This document shows positions 1 to 15,695 of a stretch of 64,000 bases of DNA, piece after piece. The DNA is taken from the NCBI GenBank assembly GCA_032622095.1, contig CP136065.1:43035224-43099223 (forward strand). Direction: 5' to 3'. The position numbers were made by a program, and so were the translations under genes. Numbering within the stretch: the stretch's first letter is position 1; each line of letters starts with the position of its first letter. Source of the stretch: Siphonodentalium dalli (Eukaryota; Mollusca; Scaphopoda; Gadilida; Siphonodentaliidae). The notes under the pieces are model-generated. The model was not told where the DNA came from and did no database searches. It worked only from the letters and a program-made list of their open reading frames with translations.

Positions 1-3000
1 CAAGATAACGGGAGTCCAATCAGAATTCACTATTAGTAGCACCAAGATAACGGAGTCCAATCATAATTCACTATTAGTAGCACCAATATAAAGGAGTCCA
101 ATCAGAATTCACTATTAGTAGCACCAAGATAAAGGAGTCCAATCAGAATTCACTATTAGTAGCACCAAGATAACGGAGTCCAATCAGAATTCACTATTAG
201 TAGCACCAAGATAACGGAGTCCAATCAGAATTCACTATTAGTAGCACCAAGATAAAGGAGTCCAATCAGAATTCACTATTAGTAGCTCCAAGATAAAGGC
301 GTCCAATCAGAATTCACTATTAGTAGCACCAAGATAACGGAGTCCAATCAGAATTCACTATTAGTAGCACCAAGATAAAGGAGTCCAATCAGAATTCACT
401 ATTAGTAGCACCAAGATAAAGGAGTCCAATCAGAATTCACTATTAGTAGCTCCAAGATAAAGGCGTCCAATCAGAACCCATTATTAGTAGCACCAAGATA
501 AAGGAGTCCAATCAGAATTAACTATTAGTAGCACCAATATAACAGAGTCCAATCAGAACTCACTATTAGTAGCACCAAGATAACGGAGTCCAATCAGAAT
601 TCACTATTAGTAGCACCAAGATAAAGGAGTCCAATCAGTACTCACTATTAGTAGTACCAAGATAAAGGAGTCCAATCAGAACTCACTATTAGTAGCACCA
701 AGATAAAGAAGTCCAATCAGTACTCACTATTAGTAGTACCAAGATAAAGGTGTCCAATCAGAACTCACTATTAGTAGCACCAATATAAAGGAGTCCAATC
801 AGAATTCACTATTAGTAGCACCAAGATAAAGGAGTCCAATCAGAATTCACTATTAGTAGCACCAAGATAACGGAGTCCAATCAGAATTCACTATTAGTAG
901 CACCAAGATAACGGAGTCCAATCAGAATTCACTATTAGTAGCACCAAGATAAAGGAGTCCAATCAGAATTCACTATTAGTAGCACCAAGATAAAGGAGTC
1001 CAATCAGAATTCACTATTAGTAGCTCCAAGATAAAGGCGTCCAATCAGAACCCATTATTAGTAGCACCAAGATAAAGGAGTCCAATCAGAATTAACTATT
1101 AGTAGCACCAATATAACAGAGTCCAATCAGAACTCACTATTAGTAGCACCAAGATAACGGAGTCCAATCAGAATTCACTATTAGTAGCACCAAGATAAAG
1201 GAGTCCAATCAGTACTCACTATTAGTAGTACCAAGATAAAGGAGTCCAATCAGAACTCACTATTAGTAGCACCAAGATAAAGTCCAATCAGTACTCACTA
1301 TTAGTAGTACCAAGATAAAGGAGTCCAATCAGAATTCACTGTTAGTAGCACCAAGATAAAGGAGTCCAATCAGAATTCACTATTAGTAGTACCAAGATAA
1401 AGGAGTCCAATCAGTACTCACTATTAGTAGTACCAAGATAAAGGAGTCCAATCAGAATTCACTATTAGTAGCACCAAGATAAAGGAGTCCAATCAGAACT
1501 CACTATTAGTAGTACCAAGATAAAGGAGTCCAATCAGTACTCACTATTAGTAGTACCAAGATAAAGAGTCCAGTCAGAACTCACTATTAGTAGTACCAAG
1601 ATAAAGGAGTCCAATCAGAACTCACTATTAGTAGCACCAAGATAAAGAAGTCCAATCAGTAGTCACTATTAGTAGTACCAAGATAAAGTAGTCCAATCAG
1701 AATTCACTATTAGTAGCACCAAGATAACGGAGTCCAATCATAATTCACTATTAGTAGCACCAATATAAAGGATTCCAATCAGAATTCACTATTAGTAGCA
1801 CCAAGATAAAGGAGTCCAATCAGAATTCACTATTAGTAGCACCAAGATAAAGGAGTCCAATCAGAACTCACTATTAGTAGCACCAAGATAAAGGAGTCCA
1901 ATCAGAATTCACTATTAGTAGCACCAAGATAAAGGAGTCCAATCAGAATTCGCTATTAGTAGCACCAATATAAAGGAGTCCAATCAGAACTCACTATTAG
2001 TAGCACCAAGATAAAGGAGTCCAATCAGAATTCACTATTAGTAGCACCAAGATAACGGAGTCCAATCAGAATTCACTATTAGTAGCACCAAGATAACGGG
2101 AGTCCAATCAGAATTCACTATTAGTAGCACCAAGATAACGGAGTCCAATCATAATTCACTATTAGTAGCACCAATATAAAGGAGTCCAATCAGAATTCAC
2201 TATTAGTAGCACCAAGATAAAGGAGTCCAATCAGAATTCACTATTAGTAGCACCAAGATAACGGAGTCCAATCAGAATTCACTATTAGTAGCACCAAGAT
2301 AACGGAGTCCAATCAGAATTCACTATTAGTAGCACCAAGATAAAGGAGTCCAATCAGAATTCACTATTAGTAGCTCCAAGATAAAGGCGTCCAATCAGAA
2401 TTCACTATTAGTAGCACCAAGATAACGGAGTCCAATCAGAATTCACTATTAGTAGCACCAAGATAAAGGAGTCCAATCAGAATTCACTATTAGTAGCACC
2501 AAGATAAAGGAGTCCAATCAGAATTCACTATTAGTAGCTCCAAGATAAAGGCGTCCAATCAGAACCCATTATTAGTAGCACCAAGATAAAGGAGTCCAAT
2601 CAGAATTAACTATTAGTAGCACCAATATAACAGAGTCCAATCAGAACTCACTATTAGTAGCACCAAGATAACGGAGTCCAATCAGAATTCACTATTAGTA
2701 GCACCAAGATAAAGGAGTCCAATCAGTACTCACTATTAGTAGTACCAAGATAAAGGAGTCCAATCAGAACTCACTATTAGTAGCACCAAGATAAAGAAGT
2801 CCAATCAGTACTCACTATTAGTAGTACCAAGATAAAGGTGTCCAATCAGAACTCACTATTAGTAGCACCAAGATAAAGGAGTCCAATCAGAATTCACTAT
2901 TAGTAGCACCAAGATAAAGGAGTCCAATCAGAATTCGCTATTAGTAGCACCAAGATAATGGTGTCCCATCAGAACTCACTATTAGTAGGACCAAGATAAA

Positions 3001-4399
3001 GGAGTCCAATCAGAACTCACTATTAGTAGCACCAAGATAAAGGTGTCCAATCAGAATTCACTATTAATAGCACCAAGATAAAGGAGTCCAATCAGAATTC
3101 GCTATTAGTAGCACCAATATAAAGGAGTCCAATCAGAACTCACTATTAGTAGCACCAAGATAAAGGAGTCCAATCAGAACTCACTATTAGTAGCACCAAG
3201 ATAAAGGAGTCCAATCAGAATTCACTATTAGTAGCACCAAGATAAAGGAGTCCAATCAGAATTCGCTATTAGTAGCACCAATATAAAGGAGTCCAATCAG
3301 AACTCACTATTAGTAGCACCAAGATAAAGGAGTCCAATCAGAATTCACTATTAGTAGCACCAAGATAACGGAGTCCAATCAGAATTCACTATTAGTAGCA
3401 CCAAGATAACGGAGTCCAATCAGAATTCACTATTAGTAGCACCAAGATAACGGAGTCCAATCATAATTCACTATTAGTAGCACCAATATAAAGGAGTCCA
3501 ATCAGAATTCACTATTAGTAGCACCAAGATAAAGGAGTCCAATCAGAATTCACTATTAGTAGCACCAAGATAACGGAGTCCAATCAGAATTCACTATTAG
3601 TAGCACCAAGATAACGGAGTCCAATCAGAATTCACTATTAGTAGCACCAAGATAAAGGAGTCCAATCAGAATTCACTATTAGTAGCTCCAAGATAAAGGC
3701 GTCCAATCAGAACCCATTATTAGTAGCACCAAGATAAAGGAGTCCAATCAGAATTAACTATTAGTAGCACCAATATAACAGAGTCCAATCAGAACTCACT
3801 ATTAGTAGCACCAAGATAACGGAGTCCAATCAGAATTCACTATTAGTAGCACCAAGATAAAGGAGTCCAATCAGTACTCACTATTAGTAGTACCAAGATA
3901 AAGGAGTCCAATCAGAACTCACTATTAGTAGCACCAAGATAAAGAAGTCCAATCAGTACTCACTATTAGTAGTACCAAGATAAAGGAGTCCAATCAGAAT
4001 TCACTGTTAGTAGCACCAAGATAAAGGAGTCCAATCAGAATTCACTATTAGTAGTACCAAGATAAAGGAGTCCAATCAGTACTCACTATTAGTAGTACCA
4101 AGATAAAGGAGTCCAATCAGAATTCACTATTAGTAGCACCAAGATAAAGGAGTCCAATCAGAACTCACTATTAGTAGTACCAAGATAAAGGAGTCCAATC
4201 AGTACTCACTATTAGTAGTACCAAGATAAAGAGTCCAGTCAGAACTCACTATTAGTAGTACCAAGATAAAGGAGTCCAATCAGAACTCACTATTAGTAGC
4301 ACCAAGATAAAGAAGTCCAATCAGTAGTCACTATTAGTAGTACCAAGATAAAGTAGTCCAATCAGAATTCACTATTAGTAGCACCAAGATAACGGAGTC

Positions 4400-7106
4400 C
4401 AATCATAATTCACTATTAGTAGCACCAATATAAAGGATTCCAATCAGAATTCACTATTAGTACCACCAAGATAACGGAGTCCAATCAGAATTCACTATTA
4501 GTAGCACCAAGATAAAGGAGTCCAATCAGAACTCACTATTAGTAGCACCAAGATAAAGGAGTCCAATCAGAATTCACTATTAGTAGCACCAAGATAAAGG
4601 AGTCCAATCAGAATTCGCTAATAGTAGCACCAATATAAAGGAGTCCAATCAGAACTCACTATTAGTAGCACCAAGATAAAGGAGTCCAATCAGAACTCAC
4701 TATTAGTAGCACCAAGATAAAGGAGTCCAATCAGAATTCACTATTAGTAGCACCAAGATAAAGGAGTCCAATCAGAATTCGCTATTAGTAGCACCAAGAT
4801 AATGGTGTCCCATCAGAACTCACTATTAGTAGCACCAAGATAAAGGAGTCCAATCAGAACTCACTATTAGTAGCACCAAGATAAAGGTGTCCAATCAGAA
4901 TTCACTATTAATAGCACCAAGATAAAGGAGTCCAATCAGAATTCGCTATTAGTAGCACCAATATAAAGGAGTCCAATCAGAACTCACTATTAGTAGCACC
5001 AAGATAAAGGAGTCCAATCAGAACTCACTATTAGTAGCACCAAGATAAAGGAGTCCAATCAGAATTCACTATTAGTAGCACCAAGATAAAGGAGTCCAAT
5101 CAGAATTCGCTATTAGTAGCACCAATTTAAAGGAGTCCAATCAGAACTCACTATTAGTAGCACCAAGATAAAGGAGTCCAATTAGAATTCACTATTAGTA
5201 GCACCAAGATAACGGAGTCCAATCAGAATTCACTATTAGTAGCACCAAGATAACGGAGTCCAATCAGAATTCACTATTAGTAGCACCAAGATAACGGAGT
5301 CCAATCATAATTCACTATTAGTAGCACCAATATAAAGGATTCCAATCAGAATTCACTATTAGTAGCACCAAGATAAAGGAGTCCAATCAGAATTCACTAT
5401 TAGTAGCACCAAGATAACGGAGTCCAATTAGAATTCACTATTAGTAGCACCAAGATAACGGAGTCCAATCAGAATTCACTATTAGTAGCACCAAGATAAA
5501 GGAGTCCAATCAGAATTCACTATTAGTAGCACCAAGATAAAGGAGTCCAATCAGAATTCACTATTAGTAGCTCCAAGATAAAGGCGTCCAATCAGAACCC
5601 ATTATTAGTAGCACCAAGATAAAGGAGTCCAATCAGAATTAACTATTAGTAGCACCAATATAACAGAGTCCAATCAGAACTCACTATTAGTAGCACCAAG
5701 ATAACGGAGTCCAATCAGAATTCACTATTAGTAGCACCAAGATAAAGGAGTCCAATCAGTACTCACTATTAGTAGTACCAAGATAAAGGAGTCCAATCAG
5801 AACTCACTATTAGTAGCACCAAGATAAAGAAGTCCAATCAGTACTCACTATTAGTAGTACCAAGATAAAGTAGTCCAATCAGAATTCACTATTAGTAGCA
5901 CCAAGATAAAGGAGTCCAATCAGAATTCACTATTAGTAGCACCAAGATAACGGAGTCCAATCAGAATTCACTATTAGTACCACCAAGATAACGGAGTCCA
6001 ATCAGAATTCACTATTAGTAGCACCAAGACAAAGGAGTCCAATCAGAACTCACTATTAGTAGCACCAAGATAAAGGAGTCCAATCAGAATTCACTATTAG
6101 TAGCACCAAGATAAAGGAGTCCAATCAGAATTCGCTAATAGTAGCACCAATATAAAGGAGTCCAATCAGAACTCACTATTAGTAGCACCAAGATAAAGGA
6201 GTCCAATCAGAACTCACTATTAGTAGCACCAAGATAAAGTAGTCCAATCAGAATTCGCTATTAGTAGCACCAATATAAAGGAGTCCAATCAGTACTCACT
6301 ATTAGTAGTACCAAGATAAAGGAGTCCAATCAGAACTCACTATTAGTAGCACCAAGATAAAGAAGTCCAATCAGTACTCACTATTAGTAGTACCAAGATA
6401 AAGGAGTCCAATCAGAATTCACTGTTAGTAGCACCAAGATAAAGGAGTCCAATCAGAATTCACTATTAGTAGTACCAAGATAAAGGAGTCCAATCAGTAC
6501 TCACTATTAGTAGCACCAAGATAAAGAAGTCCAATCAGTACTCACTATTAGTAGTACCAAGATAAAGGAGTCCAATCAGAATTCACTGTTAGTAGCACCA
6601 AGATAAAGGAGTCCAATCAGTACTCACTATTAGTAGTACCAAGATAAAGGAGTCCAATCAGAACTCACTATTAGTAGCACCAAGATAAAGAAGTCCAATC
6701 AGTACTCACTATTAGTAGTACCAAGATAAAGGAGTCCAATCAGAATTCACTGTTAGTAGCACCAAGATAAAGGAGTCCAATCAGAACTCACTATTAGTAG
6801 CACCAAGATAAAGGAGTCCAATCAGAACTCACTATTAGTAGCACCAAGATAAAGGAGTCCAATCAGAATTCACTATTAGTAGCACCAAGATAAAGGAGTC
6901 CAATCAGAATTCGCTATTAGTAGCACCAATATAAAGGAGTCCAATCAGAACTCACTATTAGTAGCACCAAGATAAAGGAGTCCAATCAGAATTCACTATT
7001 AGTAGCACCAAGATAACGGAGTCCAATCAGAATTCACTATTAGTAGCACCAAGATAACGGAGTCCAATCAGAATTCACTATTAGTAGCACCAAGATAACG
7101 GAGTCC
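4400..7106. repeat. Satellite higher-order unit, copy 1
   Basis: A multi-kilobase segment of the array defined by marker monomers in fixed order: catAATTC (about 4400 and 5306), the caattta variant (about 5122), the gaaccc variant (about 5595) and the agacaaagg variant (about 6026). The caattta to agacaaagg spacing is about 904 bp, close to 22 x 41 = 902. The right part diverges from the other copies: the next gaaccc marker comes about 250 bp later than in copies 2-5. Confidence 0.75.
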
Positions 7107-8049
7107 AATCATAATTCACTATTAGTAGCACCAATATAAAGGAGTCCAATCAGAATTCACTATTAGTAGCACCAAGATAAAGGAGTCCAATCAGAATTCA
7201 CTATTAGTAGCACCAAGATAACGGAGTCCAATCAGAATTCACTATTAGTAGCACCAAGATAACGGAGTCCAATCAGAATTCACTATTAGTAGCACCAAGA
7301 TAAAGGAGTCCAATCAGAATTCACTATTAGTAGCTCCAAGATAAAGGCGTCCAATCAGAACCCATTATTAGTAGCACCAAGATAAAGGAGTCCAATCAGA
7401 ATTAACTATTAGTAGCACCAATATAACAGAGTCCAATCAGAACTCACTATTAGTAGCACCAAGATAACGGAGTCCAATCAGAATTCACTATTAGTAGCAC
7501 CAAGATAAAGGAGTCCAATCAGTACTCACTATTAGTAGTACCAAGATAAAGGAGTCCAATCAGAACTCACTATTAGTAGCACCAAGATAAAGAAGTCCAA
7601 TCAGTACTCACTATTAGTAGTACCAAGATAAAGGAGTCCAATCAGAATTCACTGTTAGTAGCACCAAGATAAAGGAGTCCAATCAGAATTCACTATTAGT
7701 AGTACCAAGATAAAGGAGTCCAATCAGTACTCACTATTAGTAGTACCAAGATAAAGGAGTCCAATCAGAATTCACTATTAGTAGCACCAAGATAAAGGAG
7801 TCCAATCAGAACTCACTATTAGTAGTACCAAGATAAAGGAGTCCAATCAGTACTCACTATTAGTAGTACCAAGATAAAGAGTCCAGTCAGAACTCACTAT
7901 TAGTAGTACCAAGATAAAGGAGTCCAATCAGAACTCACTATTAGTAGCACCAAGATAAAGAAGTCCAATCAGTAGTCACTATTAGTAGTACCAAGATAAA
8001 GTAGTCCAATCAGAATTCACTATTAGTAGCACCAAGATAACGGAGTCCA

Positions 8050-10860
8050 ATCATAATTCACTATTAGTAGCACCAATATAAAGGATTCCAATCAGAATTC
8101 ACTATTAGTACCACCAAGATAACGGAGTCCAATCAGAATTCACTATTAGTAGCACCAAGATAAAGGAGTCCAATCAGAACTCACTATTAGTAGCACCAAG
8201 ATAAAGGAGTCCAATCAGAATTCACTATTAGTAGCACCAAGATAAAGGAGTCCAATCAGAATTCGCTAATAGTAGCACCAATATAAAGGAGTCCAATCAG
8301 AACTCACTATTAGTAGCACCAAGATAAAGGAGTCCAATCAGAACTCACTATTAGTAGCACCAAGATAAAGGAGTCCAATCAGAATTCACTATTAGTAGCA
8401 CCAAGATAAAGGAGTCCAATCAGAATTCGCTATTAGTAGCACCAAGATAATGGTGTCCCATCAGAACTCACTATTAGTAGCACCAAGATAAAGGAGTCCA
8501 ATCAGAACTCACTATTAGTAGCACCAAGATAAAGGTGTCCAATCAGAATTCACTATTAATAGCACCAAGATAAAGGAGTCCAATCAGAATTCGCTATTAG
8601 TAGCACCAATATAAAGGAGTCCAATCAGAACTCACTATTAGTAGCACCAAGATAAAGGAGTCCAATCAGAACTCACTATTAGTAGCACCAAGATAAAGGA
8701 GTCCAATCAGAATTCACTATTAGTAGCACCAAGATAAAGGAGTCCAATCAGAATTCGCTATTAGTAGCACCAATTTAAAGGAGTCCAATCAGAACTCACT
8801 ATTAGTAGCACCAAGATAAAGGAGTCCAATTAGAATTCACTATTAGTAGCACCAAGATAACGGAGTCCAATCAGAATTCACTATTAGTAGCACCAAGATA
8901 ACGGAGTCCAATCAGAATTCACTATTAGTAGCACCAAGATAACGGAGTCCAATCATAATTCACTATTAGTAGCACCAATATAAAGGATTCCAATCAGAAT
9001 TCACTATTAGTAGCACCAAGATAAAGGAGTCCAATCAGAATTCACTATTAGTAGCACCAAGATAACGGAGTCCAATTAGAATTCACTATTAGTAGCACCA
9101 AGATAACGGAGTCCAATCAGAATTCACTATTAGTAGCACCAAGATAAAGGAGTCCAATCAGAATTCACTATTAGTAGCACCAAGATAAAGGAGTCCAATC
9201 AGAATTCACTATTAGTAGCTCCAAGATAAAGGCGTCCAATCAGAACCCATTATTAGTAGCACCAAGATAAAGGAGTCCAATCAGAATTAACTATTAGTAG
9301 CACCAATATAACAGAGTCCAATCAGAACTCACTATTAGTAGCACCAAGATAACGGAGTCCAATCAGAATTCACTATTAGTAGCACCAAGATAAAGGAGTC
9401 CAATCAGTACTCACTATTAGTAGTACCAAGATAAAGGAGTCCAATCAGAACTCACTATTAGTAGCACCAAGATAAAGAAGTCCAATCAGTACTCACTATT
9501 AGTAGTACCAAGATAAAGTAGTCCAATCAGAATTCACTATTAGTAGCACCAAGATAAAGGAGTCCAATCAGAATTCACTATTAGTAGCACCAAGATAACG
9601 GAGTCCAATCAGAATTCACTATTAGTACCACCAAGATAACGGAGTCCAATCAGAATTCACTATTAGTAGCACCAAGACAAAGGAGTCCAATCAGAACTCA
9701 CTATTAGTAGCACCAAGATAAAGGAGTCCAATCAGAATTCACTATTAGTAGCACCAAGATAAAGGAGTCCAATCAGAATTCGCTAATAGTAGCACCAATA
9801 TAAAGGAGTCCAATCAGAACTCACTATTAGTAGCACCAAGATAAAGGAGTCCAATCAGAACTCACTATTAGTAGCACCAAGATAAAGTAGTCCAATCAGA
9901 ATTCACTATTAGTAGCACCAAGATAAAGGAGTCCAATCAGAATTCGCTATTAGTAGCACCAAGATAATGGTGTCCCATCAGAACTCACTATTAGTAGCAC
10001 CAAGATAAAGGAGTCCAATCAGAACTCACTATTAGTAGCACCAAGATAAAGGTGTCCAATCAGAATTCACTATTAATAGCACCAAGATAAAGGAGTCCAA
10101 TCAGAATTCGCTATTAGTAGCACCAATATAAAGGAGTCCAATCAGAACTCACTATTAGTAGCACCAAGATAAAGGAGTCCAATCAGAACTCACTATTAGT
10201 AGCACCAAGATAAAGGAGTCCAATCAGAATTCACTATTAGTAGCACCAAGATAAAGGAGTCCAATCAGAATTCGCTATTAGTAGCACCAATATAAAGGAG
10301 TCCAATCAGAACTCACTATTAGTAGCACCAAGATAAAGGAGTCCAATCAGAATTCACTATTAGTAGCACCAAGATAACGGAGTCCAATCAGAATTCACTA
10401 TTAGTAGCACCAAGATAACGGAGTCCAATCAGAATTCACTATTAGTAGCACCAAGATAACGGAGTCCAATCATAATTCACTATTAGTAGCACCAATATAA
10501 AGGAGTCCAATCAGAATTCACTATTAGTAGCACCAAGATAAAGGAGTCCAATCAGAATTCACTATTAGTAGCACCAAGATAACGGAGTCCAATCAGAATT
10601 CACTATTAGTAGCACCAAGATAACGGAGTCCAATCAGAATTCACTATTAGTAGCACCAAGATAAAGGAGTCCAATCAGAATTCACTATTAGTAGCACCAA
10701 GATAAAGGAGTCCAATCAGAATTCACTATTAGTAGCTCCAAGATAAAGGCGTCCAATCAGAACCCATTATTAGTAGCACCAAGATAAAGGAGTCCAATCA
10801 GAATTAACTATTAGTAGCACCAATATAACAGAGTCCAATCAGAACTCACTATTAGTAGCA
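8050..10860. repeat. Satellite higher-order unit, copy 2
   Basis: Markers at about 8050 and 8954 (cataattc), 8772 (caattta), 9245 (gaaccc), 9674 (agacaaagg), 10470 (cataattc) and 10755 (gaaccc). Offset from copy 1 is about 3650 bp, i.e. 89 monomers. Reading the two segments side by side shows long runs without differences. Confidence 0.8.
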
Positions 10861-12884
10861 CCAAGATAACGGAGTCCAATCAGAATTCACTATTAGTAGC
10901 ACCAAGATAAAGGAGTCCAATCAGTACTCACTATTAGTAGTACCAAGATAAAGGAGTCCAATCAGAACTCACTATTAGTAGCACCAAGATAAAGTCCAAT
11001 CAGTACTCACTATTAGTAGTACCAAGATAAAGGAGTCCAATCAGAATTCACTGTTAGTAGCACCAAGATAAAGGAGTCCAATCAGAATTCACTATTAGTA
11101 GTACCAAGATAAAGGAGTCCAATCAGTACTCACTATTAGTAGTACCAAGATAAAGGAGTCCAATCAGAATTCACTATTAGTAGCACCAAGATAAAGGAGT
11201 CCAATCAGAACTCACTATTAGTAGTACCAAGATAAAGGAGTCCAATCAGTACTCACTATTAGTAGTACCAAGATAAAGAGTCCAGTCAGAACTCACTATT
11301 AGTAGTACCAAGATAAAGGAGTCCAATCAGAACTCACTATTAGTAGCACCAAGATAAAGAAGTCCAATCAGTAGTCACTATTAGTAGTACCAAGATAAAG
11401 TAGTCCAATCAGAATTCACTATTAGTAGCACCAAGATAACGGAGTCCAATCATAATTCACTATTAGTAGCACCAATATAAAGGATTCCAATCAGAATTCA
11501 CTATTAGTAGCACCAAGATAAAGGAGTCCAATCAGAATTCACTATTAGTAGCACCAAGATAAAGGAGTCCAATCAGAACTCACTATTAGTAGCACCAAGA
11601 TAAAGGAGTCCAATCAGAATTCACTATTAGTAGCACCAAGATAAAGGAGTCCAATCAGAATTCGCTATTAGTAGCACCAATATAAAGGAGTCCAATCAGA
11701 ACTCACTATTAGTAGCACCAAGATAAAGGAGTCCAATCAGAATTCACTATTAGTAGCACCAAGATAACGGAGTCCAATCAGAATTCACTATTAGTAGCAC
11801 CAAGATAACGGGAGTCCAATCAGAATTCACTATTAGTAGCACCAAGATAACGGAGTCCAATCATAATTCACTATTAGTAGCACCAATATAAAGGAGTCCA
11901 ATCAGAATTCACTATTAGTAGCACCAAGATAAAGGAGTCCAATCAGAATTCACTATTAGTAGCACCAAGATAACGGAGTCCAATCAGAATTCACTATTAG
12001 TAGCACCAAGATAACGGAGTCCAATCAGAATTCACTATTAGTAGCACCAAGATAAAGGAGTCCAATCAGAATTCACTATTAGTAGCTCCAAGATAAAGGC
12101 GTCCAATCAGAACCCATTATTAGTAGCACCAAGATAAAGGAGTCCAATCAGAATTAACTATTAGTAGCACCAATATAACAGAGTCCAATCAGAACTCACT
12201 ATTAGTAGCACCAAGATAACGGAGTCCAATCAGAATTCACTATTAGTAGCACCAAGATAAAGGAGTCCAATCAGTACTCACTATTAGTAGTACCAAGATA
12301 AAGGAGTCCAATCAGAACTCACTATTAGTAGCACCAAGATAAAGAAGTCCAATCAGTACTCACTATTAGTAGTACCAAGATAAAGGAGTCCAATCAGAAT
12401 TCACTGTTAGTAGCACCAAGATAAAGGAGTCCAATCAGAATTCACTATTAGTAGTACCAAGATAAAGGAGTCCAATCAGTACTCACTATTAGTAGTACCA
12501 AGATAAAGGAGTCCAATCAGAATTCACTATTAGTAGCACCAAGATAAAGGAGTCCAATCAGAACTCACTATTAGTAGTACCAAGATAATGGTGTCCCATC
12601 AGAACTCACTATTAGTAGCACCAAGATAAAGGAGTCCAATCAGAACTCACTATTAGTAGCATCAAGATAAAGGAGTCCAATCAGTACTCACTATTAGTAG
12701 TACCAAGATAAAGAGTCCAGTCAGAACTCACTATTAGTAGTACCAAGATAAAGGAGTCCAATCAGAACTCACTATTAGTAGCACCAAGATAAAGAAGTCC
12801 AATCAGTAGTCACTATTAGTAGTACCAAGATAAAGTAGTCCAATCAGAATTCACTATTAGTAGCACCAAGATAACGGAGTCCAA

Positions 12885-15695
12885 TCATAATTCACTATTA
12901 GTAGCACCAATATAAAGGATTCCAATCAGAATTCACTATTAGTACCACCAAGATAACGGAGTCCAATCAGAATTCACTATTAGTAGCACCAAGATAAAGG
13001 AGTCCAATCAGAACTCACTATTAGTAGCACCAAGATAAAGGAGTCCAATCAGAATTCACTATTAGTAGCACCAAGATAAAGGAGTCCAATCAGAATTCGC
13101 TAATAGTAGCACCAATATAAAGGAGTCCAATCAGAACTCACTATTAGTAGCACCAAGATAAAGGAGTCCAATCAGAACTCACTATTAGTAGCACCAAGAT
13201 AAAGGAGTCCAATCAGAATTCACTATTAGTAGCACCAAGATAAAGGAGTCCAATCAGAATTCGCTATTAGTAGCACCAAGATAATGGTGTCCCATCAGAA
13301 CTCACTATTAGTAGCACCAAGATAAAGGAGTCCAATCAGAACTCACTATTAGTAGCACCAAGATAAAGGTGTCCAATCAGAATTCACTATTAATAGCACC
13401 AAGATAAAGGAGTCCAATCAGAATTCGCTATTAGTAGCACCAATATAAAGGAGTCCAATCAGAACTCACTATTAGTAGCACCAAGATAAAGGAGTCCAAT
13501 CAGAACTCACTATTAGTAGCACCAAGATAAAGGAGTCCAATCAGAATTCACTATTAGTAGCACCAAGATAAAGGAGTCCAATCAGAATTCGCTATTAGTA
13601 GCACCAATTTAAAGGAGTCCAATCAGAACTCACTATTAGTAGCACCAAGATAAAGGAGTCCAATTAGAATTCACTATTAGTAGCACCAAGATAACGGAGT
13701 CCAATCAGAATTCACTATTAGTAGCACCAAGATAACGGAGTCCAATCAGAATTCACTATTAGTAGCACCAAGATAACGGAGTCCAATCATAATTCACTAT
13801 TAGTAGCACCAATATAAAGGATTCCAATCAGAATTCACTATTAGTAGCACCAAGATAAAGGAGTCCAATCAGAATTCACTATTAGTAGCACCAAGATAAC
13901 GGAGTCCAATTAGAATTCACTATTAGTAGCACCAAGATAACGGAGTCCAATCAGAATTCACTATTAGTAGCACCAAGATAAAGGAGTCCAATCAGAATTC
14001 ACTATTAGTAGCACCAAGATAAAGGAGTCCAATCAGAATTCACTATTAGTAGCTCCAAGATAAAGGCGTCCAATCAGAACCCATTATTAGTAGCACCAAG
14101 ATAAAGGAGTCCAATCAGAATTAACTATTAGTAGCACCAATATAACAGAGTCCAATCAGAACTCACTATTAGTAGCACCAAGATAACGGAGTCCAATCAG
14201 AATTCACTATTAGTAGCACCAAGATAAAGGAGTCCAATCAGTACTCACTATTAGTAGTACCAAGATAAAGGAGTCCAATCAGAACTCACTATTAGTAGCA
14301 CCAAGATAAAGAAGTCCAATCAGTACTCACTATTAGTAGTACCAAGATAAAGTAGTCCAATCAGAATTCACTATTAGTAGCACCAAGATAAAGGAGTCCA
14401 ATCAGAATTCACTATTAGTAGCACCAAGATAACGGAGTCCAATCAGAATTCACTATTAGTACCACCAAGATAACGGAGTCCAATCAGAATTCACTATTAG
14501 TAGCACCAAGACAAAGGAGTCCAATCAGAACTCACTATTAGTAGCACCAAGATAAAGGAGTCCAATCAGAATTCACTATTAGTAGCACCAAGATAAAGGA
14601 GTCCAATCAGAATTCGCTAATAGTAGCACCAATATAAAGGAGTCCAATCAGAACTCACTATTAGTAGCACCAAGATAAAGGAGTCCAATCAGAACTCACT
14701 ATTAGTAGCACCAAGATAAAGTAGTCCAATCAGAATTCACTATTAGTAGCACCAAGATAAAGGAGTCCAATCAGAATTCGCTATTAGTAGCACCAAGATA
14801 ATGGTGTCCCATCAGAACTCACTATTAGTAGCACCAAGATAAAGGAGTCCAATCAGAACTCACTATTAGTAGCACCAAGATAAAGGTGTCCAATCAGAAT
14901 TCACTATTAATAGCACCAAGATAAAGGAGTCCAATCAGAATTCGCTATTAGTAGCACCAATATAAAGGAGTCCAATCAGAACTCACTATTAGTAGCACCA
15001 AGATAAAGGAGTCCAATCAGAACTCACTATTAGTAGCACCAAGATAAAGGAGTCCAATCAGAATTCACTATTAGTAGCACCAAGATAAAGGAGTCCAATC
15101 AGAATTCGCTATTAGTAGCACCAATATAAAGGAGTCCAATCAGAACTCACTATTAGTAGCACCAAGATAAAGGAGTCCAATCAGAATTCACTATTAGTAG
15201 CACCAAGATAACGGAGTCCAATCAGAATTCACTATTAGTAGCACCAAGATAACGGAGTCCAATCAGAATTCACTATTAGTAGCACCAAGATAACGGAGTC
15301 CAATCATAATTCACTATTAGTAGCACCAATATAAAGGAGTCCAATCAGAATTCACTATTAGTAGCACCAAGATAAAGGAGTCCAATCAGAATTCACTATT
15401 AGTAGCACCAAGATAACGGAGTCCAATCAGAATTCACTATTAGTAGCACCAAGATAACGGAGTCCAATCAGAATTCACTATTAGTAGCACCAAGATAAAG
15501 GAGTCCAATCAGAATTCACTATTAGTAGCACCAAGATAAAGGAGTCCAATCAGAATTCACTATTAGTAGCTCCAAGATAAAGGCGTCCAATCAGAACCCA
15601 TTATTAGTAGCACCAAGATAAAGGAGTCCAATCAGAATTAACTATTAGTAGCACCAATATAACAGAGTCCAATCAGAACTCACTATTAGTAGCAC
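12885..15695. repeat. Satellite higher-order unit, copy 3
   Basis: Markers at about 12885 and 13785 (cataattc), 13605 (caattta), 14070 (gaaccc), 14508 (agacaaagg), 15300 (cataattc) and 15590 (gaaccc). Relative spacings reproduce those of copy 2 to within about 10 bp. Offset from copy 2 is about 4835 bp, so the units are separated by variable filler monomers. Confidence 0.8.
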